From CAVTWH01 sp963794685 (GTDB taxonomy: Bacteria > Actinomycetota > Actinomycetes > Mycobacteriales > Micromonosporaceae): 64,000 nt of DNA. The stretch's first letter is position 1; every line of letters begins with the position of its first letter. Under the pieces are notes generated by a model. That model was not told the origin of the DNA, ran no database searches, and saw only the letters and a program-made list of their open reading frames with translations. The position numbers were made by a program, and so were the translations under genes. Location: positions 1 through 64,000 of the forward strand of contig CAWCFK010000012.1 in assembly GCA_963794685.1 (NCBI GenBank), given 5' to 3'. Of this stretch, positions 38,644 through 49,401 are shown piece by piece.

Positions 38644-40241
38644 GTGGCGGACCGCTCGCGTACCCGGTTGGCGGCAGCACTGGTCGTGACCCTGCTCGCC
38701 GTCGCGGGGGTGACCGTGGCGGCACCCGGGCCGGCGTACGCCGCGCCGGCCGGGTACCCGGTCACCGGCGTCGACGTCTCGCACTGGCAGGGCAAGGTCA
38801 ACTGGCCGGCGGTGGTCGCGGGCGGCGCGAAGTTCGCGTACCTGAAGGCGACCGACGGGATCAACTTCGTCGACCCGACCTTCGTCAGCAACTACCGGAC
38901 CGCCAAGAGCGTCGGGCTGTACGCGGGCGCGTACCACTTCGCCCGGCCGGACAAGAGCACCGGCGCCGCCCAGGCCGACTACCTGATCGCCCGTGCGCTC
39001 TACGTCAACGACGGCCGTACCCTGCCGCCGATGCTCGACCTGGAGTGGCCGGCGGCCGGCACGAGCAGCCCGTACCCCTGCTACGGGATGACCCCCGCGC
39101 AGCTGGTGGCCTGGACGCACCAGTTCGTCGACCGGATCCGGCTGCGCACCGGCCGGGTGACCACCATCTACACCAACACCAGTTGGTGGAAGAGGTGCCT
39201 GGCGAACAACGCCGGCTTCGGCGCCAACCCGCTGTTCATCGCCAGCTACACGGCCAGCCCGCCGCCGTTGCCGGCCGGCTGGGCCGGCTGGACCATCTGG
39301 CAGTACGCCGACCACGGCACGCTCCCCGGTGACCAGGACGTGTTCAACGGCACGACGGCTCAGCTCGGCCAGTTGGCCGGCGGCGTGTTCCGGCCCCGGG
39401 GGTACGCCGACGACCTGGCCTGGCTGCAGGGCGGCCGGCTGTTCACCTTCAGCGGTACCGGCCTGAGCACCATCGCCTCGATTCCACTAGCGACGCCCAC
39501 CTGGGCCGGGTCCGGCGACTACGACCACGACGGGCAGGGCGACCTGTTCTGGTACTACGCCAGCAACGGCACCATCCACCTGCTACTCGGCCGGGGTACC
39601 TCGTTCACCAGCATCGGCGCGGTACGCGGACCGGGGGTCGGCCGGCCGACCTGGGCGGCGACCGGCGACTTCGACGGCGACGGCTGGCGCGACGACCTGG
39701 CCTGGCTCCAGTCCGGCACGCTGTTCCTCTTCACCGGCACCACGCTGGCCACCGCGAGCGCGATCCCGCTGGCCCGACCGACCTGGGCCGGCGTCGGCGA
39801 CTACAACCACGACGGCCGCGACGACCTGTTCTGGTACTACGCCAGCAACGGCAGCATCCACGTACTGCTCTCCACCGGGCGCGGCTTCGCCACCGCGGGC
39901 ATGGTGCGCGGCCCCGGCGTCGGCGCACCGTCCTGGGCCGGCGTGGGGGACCTCGACGGCGACGGTCACGCCGGGGACCTGGCCTGGTGGCAGGGCGGCA
40001 CCCTGTTCACCTTCCTGGGCGGCCGCCTGACCACCACCGGCGCGCTGTCCCGCCCCGCCCCACCTGGGCCGGCATCGGCGACTACGACCACAACCACCGC
40101 GACGACGTCTTCGTCTACTACGCCACCCCCGGCACCCTCCACGCCCTCACCTCCACCGGCGCCACCTTCCGCGACGCGGGCGTCCTCCGCGGCCCCGGCG
40201 TAGGCACCCCCACCTGGGCCACCCCGGGCGCCTTCGGCTGA
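38644..40241 (+). CDS. Secreted GH25 muramidase with C-terminal FG-GAP/VCBS-like repeats (one frame disruption)
   Basis: About 530 residues. A Sec signal peptide ends near AYAAPA. Residues 40-235 are a GH25 lysozyme: GVDVSHWQGKVNWPAV, YLKATDG, YAGAYHFARP, PMLDLEW (catalytic Asp/Glu), TIYTNTSWW and WTIWQYADHGTLPGDQDVFN. The rest consists of repeats of about 65 residues containing calcium-type loops DYDHDGQGD, DFDGDGWRD, DYNHDGRDD and DLDGDGHAGD with PTWAG and RGPGVG signatures, probably a beta-propeller that binds wall or surface polymers. A frame change near 40060 in a C-rich run separates the last repeat, which ends at TGA 40239. It would act on peptidoglycan outside the cell. Confidence 0.9.
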
Positions 40242-40258
40242 CACCGCCTTCTACCGGC

Positions 40259-40320
40259 GGCACCTTCAACTGACGGCACCTTCAACTGACGGCACCTACT
40301 ACCGACGGCACCTACTCCTG
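40259..40320. repeat. Four tandem copies of a 16-bp unit (GGCACCTTCAACTGAC)
   Basis: Copies start at 40259, 40275, 40291 and 40307; the first two are identical and the last two vary (GGCACCTACTACCGAC). The array follows the lysozyme stop immediately and runs into the inverted repeat. Confidence 0.85.
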
Positions 40321-40378
40321 TGATCTTGGGGTTATGGCTGCGATCTTGGAGGGGGACACCGCCATAACCCCAAGATCA
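40321..40378. terminator. Perfect 18-bp inverted repeat, candidate bidirectional terminator or repeated element
   Basis: TGATCTTGGGGTTATGGC at 40321-40338 is exactly complementary to 40361-40378, with a 22-base loop. It lies between converging genes (lysozyme and eccD), where a bidirectional terminator would be expected, but there is no T-tract on either side. The loop contains a second partial copy, GATCTTGGAGG, suggesting a mobile or amplified element (a MITE- or REP-like unit) rather than a plain terminator. Confidence 0.6.
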
Positions 40379-40403
40379 AAGGGGCACCCGGTTACTGCGC
40401 GAG

Positions 40404-40521
40404 GTCACGGCAGCCCGGAGTCACGGCGGCCCGGAGTCACGGCAGCCCGGAGTCACGGCAGCCCGGAGTCACGGCAGCGCAGAGTCACGGCAGCGCAGAG
40501 TTACGGCGGCGCGGGTTACGG
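40404..40521. repeat. Tandem array of a 16-bp unit (GTCACGGCAGCCCGGA), seven to eight copies
   Basis: GTCACGG or GTTACGG starts at 40404, 40420, 40436, 40452, 40468, 40484 and 40500 at exact 16-bp spacing, with an eighth copy at 40515. The stop codon of eccD (40516-40518, minus strand) lies inside the last copy. No spacers separate the units. Confidence 0.9.
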
Positions 40522-41876
40522 GGCGAGGTGGGCGAGGAGGGAGTAGAGGCCGAGGACGGCGCAGGCGGCGGGGATGACGGAGACGACGCAGAGGGCGTCG
40601 AGGATGTCGGCGGCGCGGCCGAGGTAGGGGCCGGGGGCGTGGCGGCGGTAGGTCGCGCCGGCCAGGACGAGTACCAGGGCGGCGAGGATCAGCAGGCCGG
40701 CGACGGGGACGGCGACCCGGCTGGACAGCGGGGCGGCGGCGAGTAGCAGGACTATGCCGCCGGCACCGGCGAGCAGCAGGGGTAGCCGCTGGCGGACCGC
40801 CAGGAACACCCGGGCGCGCAGCAGCAGGGCGCCGGCCGCCACTGCCACCAGTACCGGGCCGGCGGTCCCGGCGCGGACCAGCAGTACGTCGGCCAGTAGT
40901 GCGCCGAGTGCCACGCCGGTCAGTGCGCCGGTGAGCAGTTCGTCGGCGCGGATCACGGCGGCGAAGACCCGCTCCCGGTCCGGACGCTCCGGCTCCGGGG
41001 TACCGACGAGCACCGGGGTGGGTACCGGGACCGGCAGCTTGCCCAGTCGGACCGCGGCCAGCGGCACCGCGAGCAGGCCGGTCACCAGCACGGTGAGGAC
41101 CAGTGCGGCGGAGCCGGCGGGCGAGAGCCAGACGTTCGCCACGGCGCCGATCAGCCCCGCGCCGCCGACCACCGCACCGGCCACGAACAGTCGCAGCGCA
41201 GCCCCCACACCGAGTGCCCCGGCGACGCTGGCCAGCAGTACCGCCACGGCGCCGACCAGCAGGTGCGGGCCGGTGAGTACGGCGTCGCCGTCGGCGGCGA
41301 GCACGGTGAGGCCGCCGAGTGCCGCGTACGGCAGCGCGTACCCGGCCAGCGCGGCGCCGGCCGGTGCGTCCCGTACGCCCGGGAGGCCAGCGCGCCGGCG
41401 AAGAGCAGCAGGACGGTGGCGGCGAGGGCGACCGGTGCAGTCGCGCCGGGTCGGGCCGCCCGGATCAGCTCGACCAGGCCGAGCAGGGCGGCGACCGCGC
41501 CGAGGGCGAGCGCGGTGGCCCGGGTGACGGTGCCGTCCCAGCCCCGCCCGTAGCGGCGGGCACCGGCCGCGATCGCGTCGACGACGTCGTCGTACTCCAG
41601 CTCCGGCCAGCTCGTCCGGGCCGGGACGAGGTGCAGCACCGCGCCGTCGCGTACCCCCTGGGTGGCGAGCCCGGCCGCGACGGAGAGCGCGACGCCGTCG
41701 GTACGCCGCAGCACCCACCCGCCGTGCGCCTGCCCGACGTCGGCGAGGCCGTCGCCCGCGTGCCGCAACAACTCCGGCAGCAACTCGGCCAGCGGCGCGT
41801 GCTCGGGCAGCGCGACGTCGACCCGGCGGGCCGGCGCGCTCACCGTCACCCGGGCCAACCCATCGAGATCGGTCAT
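40516..41876 (-). CDS. eccD: Type VII secretion integral membrane protein EccD (frame-disrupted)
   Basis: About 453 residues. The N-terminal 85 residues form a ubiquitin-like domain (VTVSAPARRVDVALPEHAPL, DGAVLHLVPA), followed by about eleven hydrophobic helices, the standard EccD architecture. Examples are TALALGAVAALLGLVELI, HLLVGAVAVLLASVAGALGV, VLTVLVTGLLAVPLAAV and DALCVVSVIPAACAVLGLYS. A frame change near 41375 (around CGGGCGTACGGG on the minus strand) splits it. EccD forms the membrane channel with EccB, EccC and EccE. It is divergent from eccC. The array at 40404-40521 runs into its stop codon. Confidence 0.9.
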
Positions 41877-41932
41877 GCCGTCACCCGTGCCCGGCCATCG
41901 AGATCGGTGCGCGCATGTCCATCGAGGTCGGT
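41845..41932. repeat. Partial duplication of the eccD start region
   Basis: Plus-strand 41845-41873 (covering the first codons of eccD) and 41880-41908 are about 25/29 identical with a 35-bp period; a shorter third copy, CCATCGAGGTCGGT, is at 41919-41932. On the minus strand the upstream copies encode TDLDG repeatedly, matching the MTDLDG start of EccD, and a GTG at 41935 opens a 20-codon frame VTDLDGHARTDLDGRARVTA that stops over the eccD ATG (ATGA). It may be a short leader peptide or slippage product. Confidence 0.65.
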
Positions 41933-42054
41933 CACAGCGGCACCTCGGCCGAGCCTGTCGAGGTCGTCATGGCGGCGAGGTTACGGCAAAACGGGGGCAC
42001 CCCGGGGACCGCCGGCAACCCCTACGATATGGGACTGCGCAGGGGAGGCAGCCA

Positions 42055-45000
42055 GTGACCACGATGATTGTCCGCAGACGGCCGCGCCGTCCCGCGCCGG
42101 TCATCCCGGAGGGTGTCCTGGAGGTACCGGCACCGCCGGAGATCGCCCAGGTCACCGCATCCCGGTGGGGTCAGCTGCTGAGCATGCTGCCGCTGCTGAC
42201 CGGGGCGGCCGCGACGGCGCTGCTGTTCGCCGGGCGGGAGGGCGGCGCGTACTCCTATGTGGTCGGTGGGGTGTTCGGCATCTCGTCACTCGGGATGCTG
42301 GCGACCAACTTCGGTTCCGGCTCCGGGCAGCCGAAGAAGGCCGAGATGATGGCGACCCGCCGGGAGTACCTGCGGCACCTGGCGGCGCTGCGTACCCGGG
42401 TCCGGGACGTCGCCGACCGGCAGCGCACCGGCCTGCACTACCGCCACCCCGAGCCCGACCTCGCTGTGGTCCACAGTGGACAGCCATCGACTGTGGGAGC
42501 GCCGGCCCACCGATGCGGACTTCGGCGTTGTCCGGCTCGGCCTCGGCCCGCAGGCACTCGCCACCGAGCTGGTACCCCCGGTGAGCCGCCCCGCCGAGGA
42601 GCTGGAACCCACCACCGCCGGGGCGCTGCGCCGCTTCCTCGACACCTACGCCCTGGTCCCCGACCTGCCGGTGGCCGTCTCGGTGCGCGGCTTCTCCCGG
42701 CTCTACGTGCGCGGCCCGCTCGACCCGACCCGCGCCCTGGTCCGCGCGGCGCTCGCCCAGCTCGCCGTCTTCCACGCCCCCGGCGAACTGGTCATCGCGG
42801 TCTGCGCCGGCCCGCAACGCCGGCCCGACTGGGACTACCTCAAGTGGCTGCCGCACGCCCGGCATCCGGACAAGTCCGACGCGCTCGGCGGGCGGCGGCT
42901 GGTCGCCGGCTCCGGCGTGGAGTTGGAGCAGCTGCTCGGCGACCTGATCGCCGACCGGCCACGGTTCTCTCCGGGCGGCGAGCACGTCGGTCCGCAGCTC
43001 GTGGTGGTACTCGACGGGGCCGACCTGACCGGGGCCCAGCACCTCACCGTGGACAGCGCGCTGCAGGGCGTCGCCGTGATCGACCTGGACGGGCCGCCGC
43101 CCCGGCTGCTGGACCGGGCCACCATCTCGCTCACCGTCGACGCGGCCGGCGCGCTGCACGGCACGTCGGCCGACGAGCAGACCGAGGCCGGGACAGCGGA
43201 CCAGCTGCCGCTGGTGGCGGCGCAGGCGCTGGCCCGGCAACTCGCGCCGCTGCGGCTGGCCCCGACCGGCGGCCGCGCGGACACCCCGCTCGCCGGTGAC
43301 CTGGACCTGTCCGACCTGCTCGGGATCGGTGACCCTGACCGGTTCGAGGTCAGCCGGGGCTGGGCGCCCCGGGCCAACCGGGACCGGCTGCGGGTACCCA
43401 TCGGGATCGGCGCCGACGGGCAAAGCCGTCGACCTGGACCTCAAGGAGTCCGCGCAGGACGGGATGGGCCCGCACGGGCTGCTCATCGGCGCGACCGGCT
43501 CGGGCAAGTCGGAGCTGCTGCGTACCCTCGTGCTCGGGCTGGCCGCCAGCCACGACTCGCAGCAGCTCAACTTCGTGCTGATCGACTTCAAGGGCGGCGC
43601 GACCTTCTCCTCACTGGACCGGCTGCCGCACACCGCCGCGCTGATCACCAACCTCTCCGACGAGCTGCCGCTGGTCGACCGGATGAGCGACGCCATCCGG
43701 GGCGAGTTGGTGCGCCGTCAGGAGCTGCTGCGCAAGGCCGGCAACCTGCAGTCGTTGCGCGACTACGAGCAGGCCCGCCTCGCCGGCGCGGCGCTGGCCC
43801 CGCTGCCGGTACTGGTGGTGGTCTGCGACGAGTTCTCCGAGCTGCTGCACGAGAAGCCGGAGTTCATCGAGGACTTCGTGCAGATCGGCCGGCTCGGGCG
43901 GTCGCTCGGGGTGCACCTGCTACTGGCCTCGCAGCGGCTGGAGGAGGGGCGGCTGCGCGGGCTGGACACCCACCTGTCGTACCGGATCGGGCTGCGGACC
44001 TTCTCGCCGATGGAGTCGCGCACGGTGCTCGGCGTGCCGGACGCGTACCAGTTGCCGTCCGCGCCGGGGCACGGGTACCTGAAGTTCGGCACCGAGGCGC
44101 TGGTGCGGTTCAAGGCCGCGTACGTCTCCGGCCCGTACCGCCGGCACGGCCGCTCCGGTACCGACCCCGCCGGCGGTGGCGGCGGACCCCGGGTGCACCA
44201 CTTCGGTACCCACGAACTGGCCCTGCCGAAGGCGCCGACGCCGCCCACGCCGGCCTCCGAACCGGCTGGCTCGACCAGCCTGCTGGAGCGGATGGTGCAG
44301 CGGCTGGCCGGCGCGGGCGCCCCGGCGCACCAGGTCTGGCTGCCGCCGCTGTCCCGCCCGGCCGCCCTCGACGAGCTGCTCGGCCCGTTCGGGCTGGACC
44401 CGCAGTGGGGCTACGGGGTGGCGAACTCCCAGCTGCGCGGCGGGCTGCGGATCCCGGTGGCGCTGGTGGACAAGCCGTTCGAGCAGCGCCGGGACCTGCT
44501 CTGGCTGGCACTGGACGGCGGGGCCGGGCACGTCGCCGTGGTCGGCGGCCCGCGTTCGGGCAAGTCCACCCTGCTGCGCACGATCATCACCGGGCTGGCG
44601 CTGACCCACAGCCCGCGCGAGGCCCAGTTCTACTGCCTGGACTTCGGCGGTGGCGCACTGTCGGGGCTGCGGGAGCTGCCGCACGTCGGCGGGGTCGCCG
44701 GGCGGCTCGACCCGGCCTCGGTGCGGCGTACCGTCAGCGAGGTCGCGAGCCTGCTGACCGCCCGGGAACGCCGGTTCAACAGCGGCGGCATCGACTCGAT
44801 CAGCGCGCACCGCCGTCGCGGGTACCCCGACGACCCGCACGGCGAGGTGTTCCTGGTCATCGACGGCTGGTCCACCCTGCGCTCCGAGTACGACGACCTG
44901 GAGCCGCTGGTCACCGACATCGCCACCCGGGGGCTGTCCTACGGCGTACACGTGCTCGCCAGCGGCAGCCGCTGGCTGGACTTCCGGCCAGGGGTCCGCG

Positions 45001-45985
45001 ACCTGTTCGGGGCCAAGGTCGAGCTGCGCCTCGGGGACCCGACCGACTCGCTGGTCAACCGCCGCGCGGCCGGCAACGTGCCGGACGCCAACCCGGGACG
45101 CGGCCTCACCCCGGACGGCCTGCACCTGCTCACCGCACTGCCGTCGGCGGCCGGCCTGGAGCCGGGCGAGCTGGTCAAGGCGATCGCGGCCGGCTGGACC
45201 GGCCCGCCCGCCCCGCCGATCCGGCTGCTCCCCGCCGACCTGCCCTACGCCGACCTGGTGGCCGCGGCCGGCACGCCGGCGCATCCGCTGTGGCTGCCGC
45301 TGGGCATCAACGAGGCGGAGCTCGCCCCGGTCGAGCATCGACTTCACCGCCGAGCCGCACCTGCTGGTCTTCGGCGACTCCGGTAGCGGCAAGTCCTCGC
45401 TGCTGCGCTCGCTGGCCGCGTCGCTGGTCCGGCAGTGCGATCCGGAGCAGGCCCGGATCATCCTCATCGACTACCGGCGCAGCCTGCTCGGGGCGATCGG
45501 CAGTGAACACCTGATCGGGTACGCGGCGGGGGCCGCCGAGGCGCAGGAGCTGATCGACTCGGTGGTCGGGTACATGCAGCGCCGGCTGCCCGGCCCCGAC
45601 GTGACCCCGCAGCAGCTGCGGGAGCGCTCGTGGTGGACCGGGCCCGAGTGCTTCGTCCTGGTCGACGACTACGACCTGGTCGCCACCGGCAGCGCGAACC
45701 CGGTCACCGGCCTGCTCGACCACCTGGCCCAGGCCCGCGACATCGGCCTGCACCTGGTACTCGCCCGCCGCTCCGGCGGGGCCAGCCGGGCGCTGTACGA
45801 GCCGGTGATCCAGCGGCTACGGGAGATCAGCTCGGCCGGGCGTGCTGCTCTCCGGGGACCGGGACGAGGGGGCGCTGCTCGGGGACGTCCGCCCGCGTAC
45901 CCTGCCGCCGGGCCGGGGCGTGCTGGTCAGCCGGCACAGCGGTACCCACCTGATCCAGCTCGGCAACCTGCCCCCGGCCGAGTAA
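42055..45985 (+). CDS. eccC: Type VII secretion motor ATPase EccC (frame-disrupted)
   Basis: About 1,308 residues after removal of four bases. Two membrane helices near residues 40-80 (LLSMLPLLTGAAATALLFAG, SYVVGGVFGISSLGMLAT) precede a DUF domain (LWSTVDSHRLWERRPTDADF) and three FtsK-like ATPase domains with intact P-loops: GATGSGKSELLRTL, GGPRSGKSTLLRTI and GDSGSGKSSLLRSL. Walker B segments are VLVVVCDEFSEL, VFLVIDGWSTL and CFVLVDDYDLV. Frame changes at about 42463, 43415, 45332 and 45840 are each explained by one extra base; 3,931 minus 4 is divisible by three. The GTG at 42055 follows GGGGAGG. This is the active export motor, in contrast to the EccC-like protein at 20344. Confidence 0.92.
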
Positions 45986-46020
45986 CCGCCGCGCGGACGC
46001 TCCTGCAAGAAGGCGGGGCG

Positions 46021-47215
46021 TCAGCCGACGGCGCAGCCGCCGGTGTCGACCGGTTCGGTGGCGTTGCGGCCGGCCTGGGCGACCGGGTTGACCTCGGTGA
46101 GGGTGAGGGCGAAGCCGATGTCGCCGTCGTCCGCGGCGGCCGCGAAGATCACGCCGAGTACCCGGCCGTGGGTGTCCAGCAGCGGGCCGCCGGAGTTTCC
46201 GTTGCGTACCAGGCCGCGCAGTGTGTAGACGTTGCGGACGACGGTGGTGTCGTTGTAGATGTCCGGTCCCCGGATGTCACCGGAGTCACGGATGCGGGCG
46301 GACTGCGCGTCGAAGTCGCCGTCCAGCGGGTACCCGAGGATGATCGCGTCGTCGTTGGTGACCGCGACCGTCGAGGCGAACGGCAGTACCGGGCCGGCCA
46401 GGTCGGGGACGTAGACCACGGCCAGGTCGCGGGCCGAGTCGTAGGCGACCACCCGGCCCCGGTGGCCCTCGCCGTCCTGCTCCACGGTGAGCGGCCCCCG
46501 GGTCCCGGCCACCACGTGCGCGTTGGTGAGCACGTGGCCGGGGGCGAACAGGAAGCCGGAGCCCTCGATCATCCGGTTGCACGGGGCGGCGCTGCCGAGG
46601 ACCTTCACCACCGAGCTGTGCGCCGCGCGGACCACCGCCGAGCCGGCCAGTGCGCTGTCCGGCGGGTCCACCTGCTTGACCCGGGTCGGGTCGAGGCCAC
46701 CGAAGACGTCCGGGAAGCCGCCGGTGTCCACCGTGCCGACGCAGCGACTCGGACAGCTCCTCGGCCTTGTCCGGCATCACCGCGTCGACGCCGTGCAGGA
46801 TCGCGCTGTGCCGGATGGAGCTGGCCAGCGGCTTGGCCGGCGCGGAGCCCAGCGGCGCGGCGACCAGCCAGGCGACCATCAGCAGCGCGATCACCGAGAC
46901 CAGTGCGCCGCCGACGTCGTCGAGGTGTCGGACCCCCCGGCCGCGCAGCGCCGAACGGATCTTCCCGCCGGCCCAGCCGGCCGCGATCTGGCCGCCGATG
47001 GCGAGGACGAAGACGGTGCCCAGCGCGAGCATCACCCGGATCGAGTCGGAGTCGGAGTGGTTGGCCAGCCAGGGGCCGAGTTGCAGGCCGAGGGCGGCGC
47101 CGCCGAAGAAACCCACAAAGGACAGCAGACCGACGAAGAAACCTTGGCGGTACCCGTTGACGGCGAAGAACGCGATCAGTACCAGCAGGACGACGTCGAC
47201 CAGGCTGCCATACAC
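46021..47215 (-). CDS. marP: MarP-family membrane serine protease (one frame disruption)
   Basis: A 397-residue protein after removing one base near 46741. Residues 1-160 are a CvpA-like four-helix membrane domain (VDVVLLVLIAFFAVNGYRQG). The extracytoplasmic trypsin-like domain has the triad His in LTNAHVVAG, Asp in SARDLAVVYV and Ser in RNGNSGGPLL. The domain order and length match MarP (Rv3671c), which protects mycobacteria from acid and oxidative stress through its periplasmic protease. Gene order nth-thioredoxin-nudix-marP is the same as in M. tuberculosis. The in vivo substrate here is not known. Confidence 0.92.
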
Positions 47216-47220
47216 CCCGC

Positions 47221-47929
47221 CTACGGTACGGGCTGGTCACCGGAGATGGGCAGCGGCACCGGCGGCGCCTGCTCGTCCCACGGGCGCTGCCAGCCGGCCA
47301 GCCGCAGCAGCGCGTCCACGACACCCGCGGTGAACCCCCAGACCAGCATCTGGCGTACCCGGAACGCCGGCCCGACCCAGCCACTCGGGTGCTGTACCCG
47401 GACCCGGTTCGCCGGATCCACCAGCTCAGCCACCGGTACCCGTACCACCCGGGCCACCTCGGCCGGGTCCAGCGGGTGTACCGGGTGCGGAGTGTGCCAC
47501 CAGGCCAGTACCGGCGTCACCACGAAGCCGCTGACCGGGATCCACAGCGGCGGCAGGGTGGCCAGCACCGTGACGCTGGCCGGGTCGAGGCCGACCTCCT
47601 CGGCGGCCTCGCGCAGCGCGGTGCCGGCCGGCCCGTCGTCGCCCGGATCGGTGGCACCGCCGGGGAACGCCGGCTGCCCCGCGTGCGTACGCATGTCCGG
47701 CGCGCGCTGCAGGATCAGCATGTCCGGCCCGGCGTCCCGGGCACCGTCCGGGGAGTCCTCGCCGAGCAGGATGAGTACCGCGCTGGCCCGGCCGCCGCGC
47801 TCCGGGGTGGGCAGCCGGGTGAAGTCCTCCCGGCCCGCGGCGGCCAGGTTCGTCAGCAGCGGCTGCCACCACGCGGGCAGGCCGTCGACCGCCTGGACAC
47901 CCGTCCCGGAGCTTGCTCGGCCCGGTCAT
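47221..47929 (-). CDS. NUDIX hydrolase, CoA-pyrophosphatase-like (one frame disruption)
   Basis: About 235 residues. The N-terminal part (LPAWWQPLLTNLAAAGREDF) leads to SAVLILLG and the Nudix box GGATDPGDDGPAGTALREAA followed by EEVGLDPASV; the upstream AGQPAFPGG is typical of the NudL-like CoA-diphosphatase group. A frame change near 47900 separates the first ten residues (MTGPSKLRDG) from the rest. The ATG at 47929 overlaps the upstream thioredoxin-like stop by 4 bp (ATGA) and its end is 5 bp from marP, so it belongs to the nth-tlpA-nudix-marP operon. Confidence 0.88.
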
Positions 47930-48542
47930 CGCACGCCCAGGTAGGTCGCGGTCAGGTCGGCCAACCGCTGGTCGGTGAGCGGGGTGACCTCGTTGTACAG
48001 GTAGCGCAGGCCACCCTGCGCGTCCACGAACAGCGTCGCCGGCAGGGTGCTGCGCGCCGACCCCGGCGAGCAGCGACCGCTTCGGGTCGACGAGCATCGG
48101 GAAGGTCAGCCCGAGGTCCTCCACAGTGGACTGCCCGCCGCTTGCGGTGTCGGCGGTGTCGACGCCGATCACCCTGACCCGGCCGGTGGCGGCGAACTTC
48201 TGCATGGTCGGCAGCTCCTTGCGGCACGGCTGCACCAGGATGCCCACAGGTTGATCACGGTCGGCTGGCCGAGGGTGGTGAGCCGCACCGGTGCGCCGCC
48301 GATCAGGCACGCCAGGGTGAGATCCGGAACTTTGCCCGGCGCCGGCGCGAACGACGCCCCCGGCGCACCTGCCGTCGCGCTGGGCGGGGACAGGCAGGAC
48401 GGGCCGGTCGACTCGACGTCGACTGCGCGGCGGGCGTGCTGCCGTGGCAGGCGGCGAGCGTGCCGAGGAGCCCGGCGGTGGCCAGCGGCAACGCCAACCG
48501 GGACAGCGGGCGGCGCGACAGCGGGGCGGGGCGGGCGGTCAC
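47926..48542 (-). CDS. TlpA/ResA-like thiol-disulfide lipoprotein (frame-disrupted)
   Basis: About 205 residues. It begins with a lipoprotein signal (SRLALPLATAGLLGTLAACHG, lipid Cys in LAAC), then a linker and a thioredoxin fold: LGQPTVINLWASWC followed by PCRKELPTMQKFAA, which gives the redox motif WCxPC once a base is corrected near 48245. Further segments are RVIGVDTADTASGGQ, LTFPMLVDPKRSLLAGV and ATLFVDAQGGLRYLYNEV. Changes also fall near 48445 and 48062. The GTG start overlaps the nth stop (GTGA). It probably reduces or oxidises exported cysteines, as in cytochrome c maturation or stress defence. It corresponds to Rv3673c in position. Confidence 0.85.
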
Positions 48543-49312
48543 GGGGTATCGGTGGCGGCGGCGGCCGCGAGGACGGCGGGTGGGGGCAGCGGCGCACCGG
48601 CCAACTCGGCGAGCTCGGCGGCCCGCGGGCCCTTGAGCAGCTTCGCGGCGGTGGCCGGGTCGGTGGGGCCGGTGCCGTAGGCGGGGCAGAGCTTGGCGAG
48701 GGTACAGGCGCCGCAGGCGGGTTTGCGGGCGTGGCAGACGCGCCGGCCGTGGAAGATGATCCGGTGCGAGAACATCGTCCAGTCCCGCTTCTCGATCAGC
48801 ACCGCGAGCGCTGACTCGATCTTCACGGGGTCGGACTCGGTGGTCAGCTCGAACCGGTGTACCAGCCGGTCGAAGTGCGTGTCGACGGTGAGCCCGGGTA
48901 CTCCGAAGGCGTTGCCGAGGATCACGTTGGCCGTCTTGCGCCCGATGCCGGGGAGGCTGACCAGGTCGGCCATCTTGCCGGGGACCGCCCCGTCATACCG
49001 CTCGACGAGGGCCTGGCCCAGTTTGATCAGCGAGTCGGTCTTGTTGCGGAAGAAGCCGGTGGGGCGCAGCGTCTCCTCCAGCTCGACCCGGTCGGCGGCG
49101 GCGTACGCGGCGGCGTCCGGGTAGCGGGCGAAGACCTTCGGGGTGACCTCGTTGACCTTCTTGTCGGTGCACTGGGCGGACAGGATGGTGGCGACCGCCA
49201 GCTCCAGCGGGGTGCTGAAGTCGAGCTCGCAGTGCGCGTCCGGGTGGATCTCGGCGAGCTGCCGGCCGATCTTGCGCGCCCGGCGTTTGCGCCCGATCTC
49301 AGTCTCTGCCAC
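48539..49312 (-). CDS. nth: Endonuclease III (DNA glycosylase/AP lyase)
   Basis: A 257-residue base-excision repair enzyme for oxidised pyrimidines. The helix-hairpin-helix with the catalytic lysine is LVSLPGIGRKTANVILG, the catalytic aspartate is in LTVDTHFDRLVHR, and the iron-sulfur cluster cysteines follow the pattern C-x6-C-x2-C-x5-C (CHARKPACGACTLAKLC). A Pro/Ala-rich tail of about 45 residues extends beyond the usual end. The GTG at 49312 gives the family N-terminus. The stop overlaps the thioredoxin-like gene, first in the nth-tlpA-nudix-marP operon. Confidence 0.96.
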   Translation of the reverse strand: MAETEIGRKRRARKIGRQLAEIHPDAHCELDFSTPLELAVATILSAQCTDKKVNEVTPKVFARYPDAAAYAAADRVELEETLRPTGFFRNKTDSLIKLGQALVERYDGAVPGKMADLVSLPGIGRKTANVILGNAFGVPGLTVDTHFDRLVHRFELTTESDPVKIESALAVLIEKRDWTMFSHRIIFHGRRVCHARKPACGACTLAKLCPAYGTGPTDPATAAKLLKGPRAAELAELAGAPLPPPAVLAAAAATDTP

Positions 49313-49401
49313 GGCTGCGAGCCTACGTCGCGTCCCCGACAGCCGGCACGTACGCCCGGTCCGTCGGTCGGCACCGCGAATCGGCGGTCGGGTCGGGCGG
49401 G

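Noticed and set aside
42055..45985. Programmed ribosomal frameshifting in eccC and other genes
   Set aside because: The sites lack a common slippery heptamer plus structure, occur many times per gene and in unrelated housekeeping genes, and each is explained by one surplus base.
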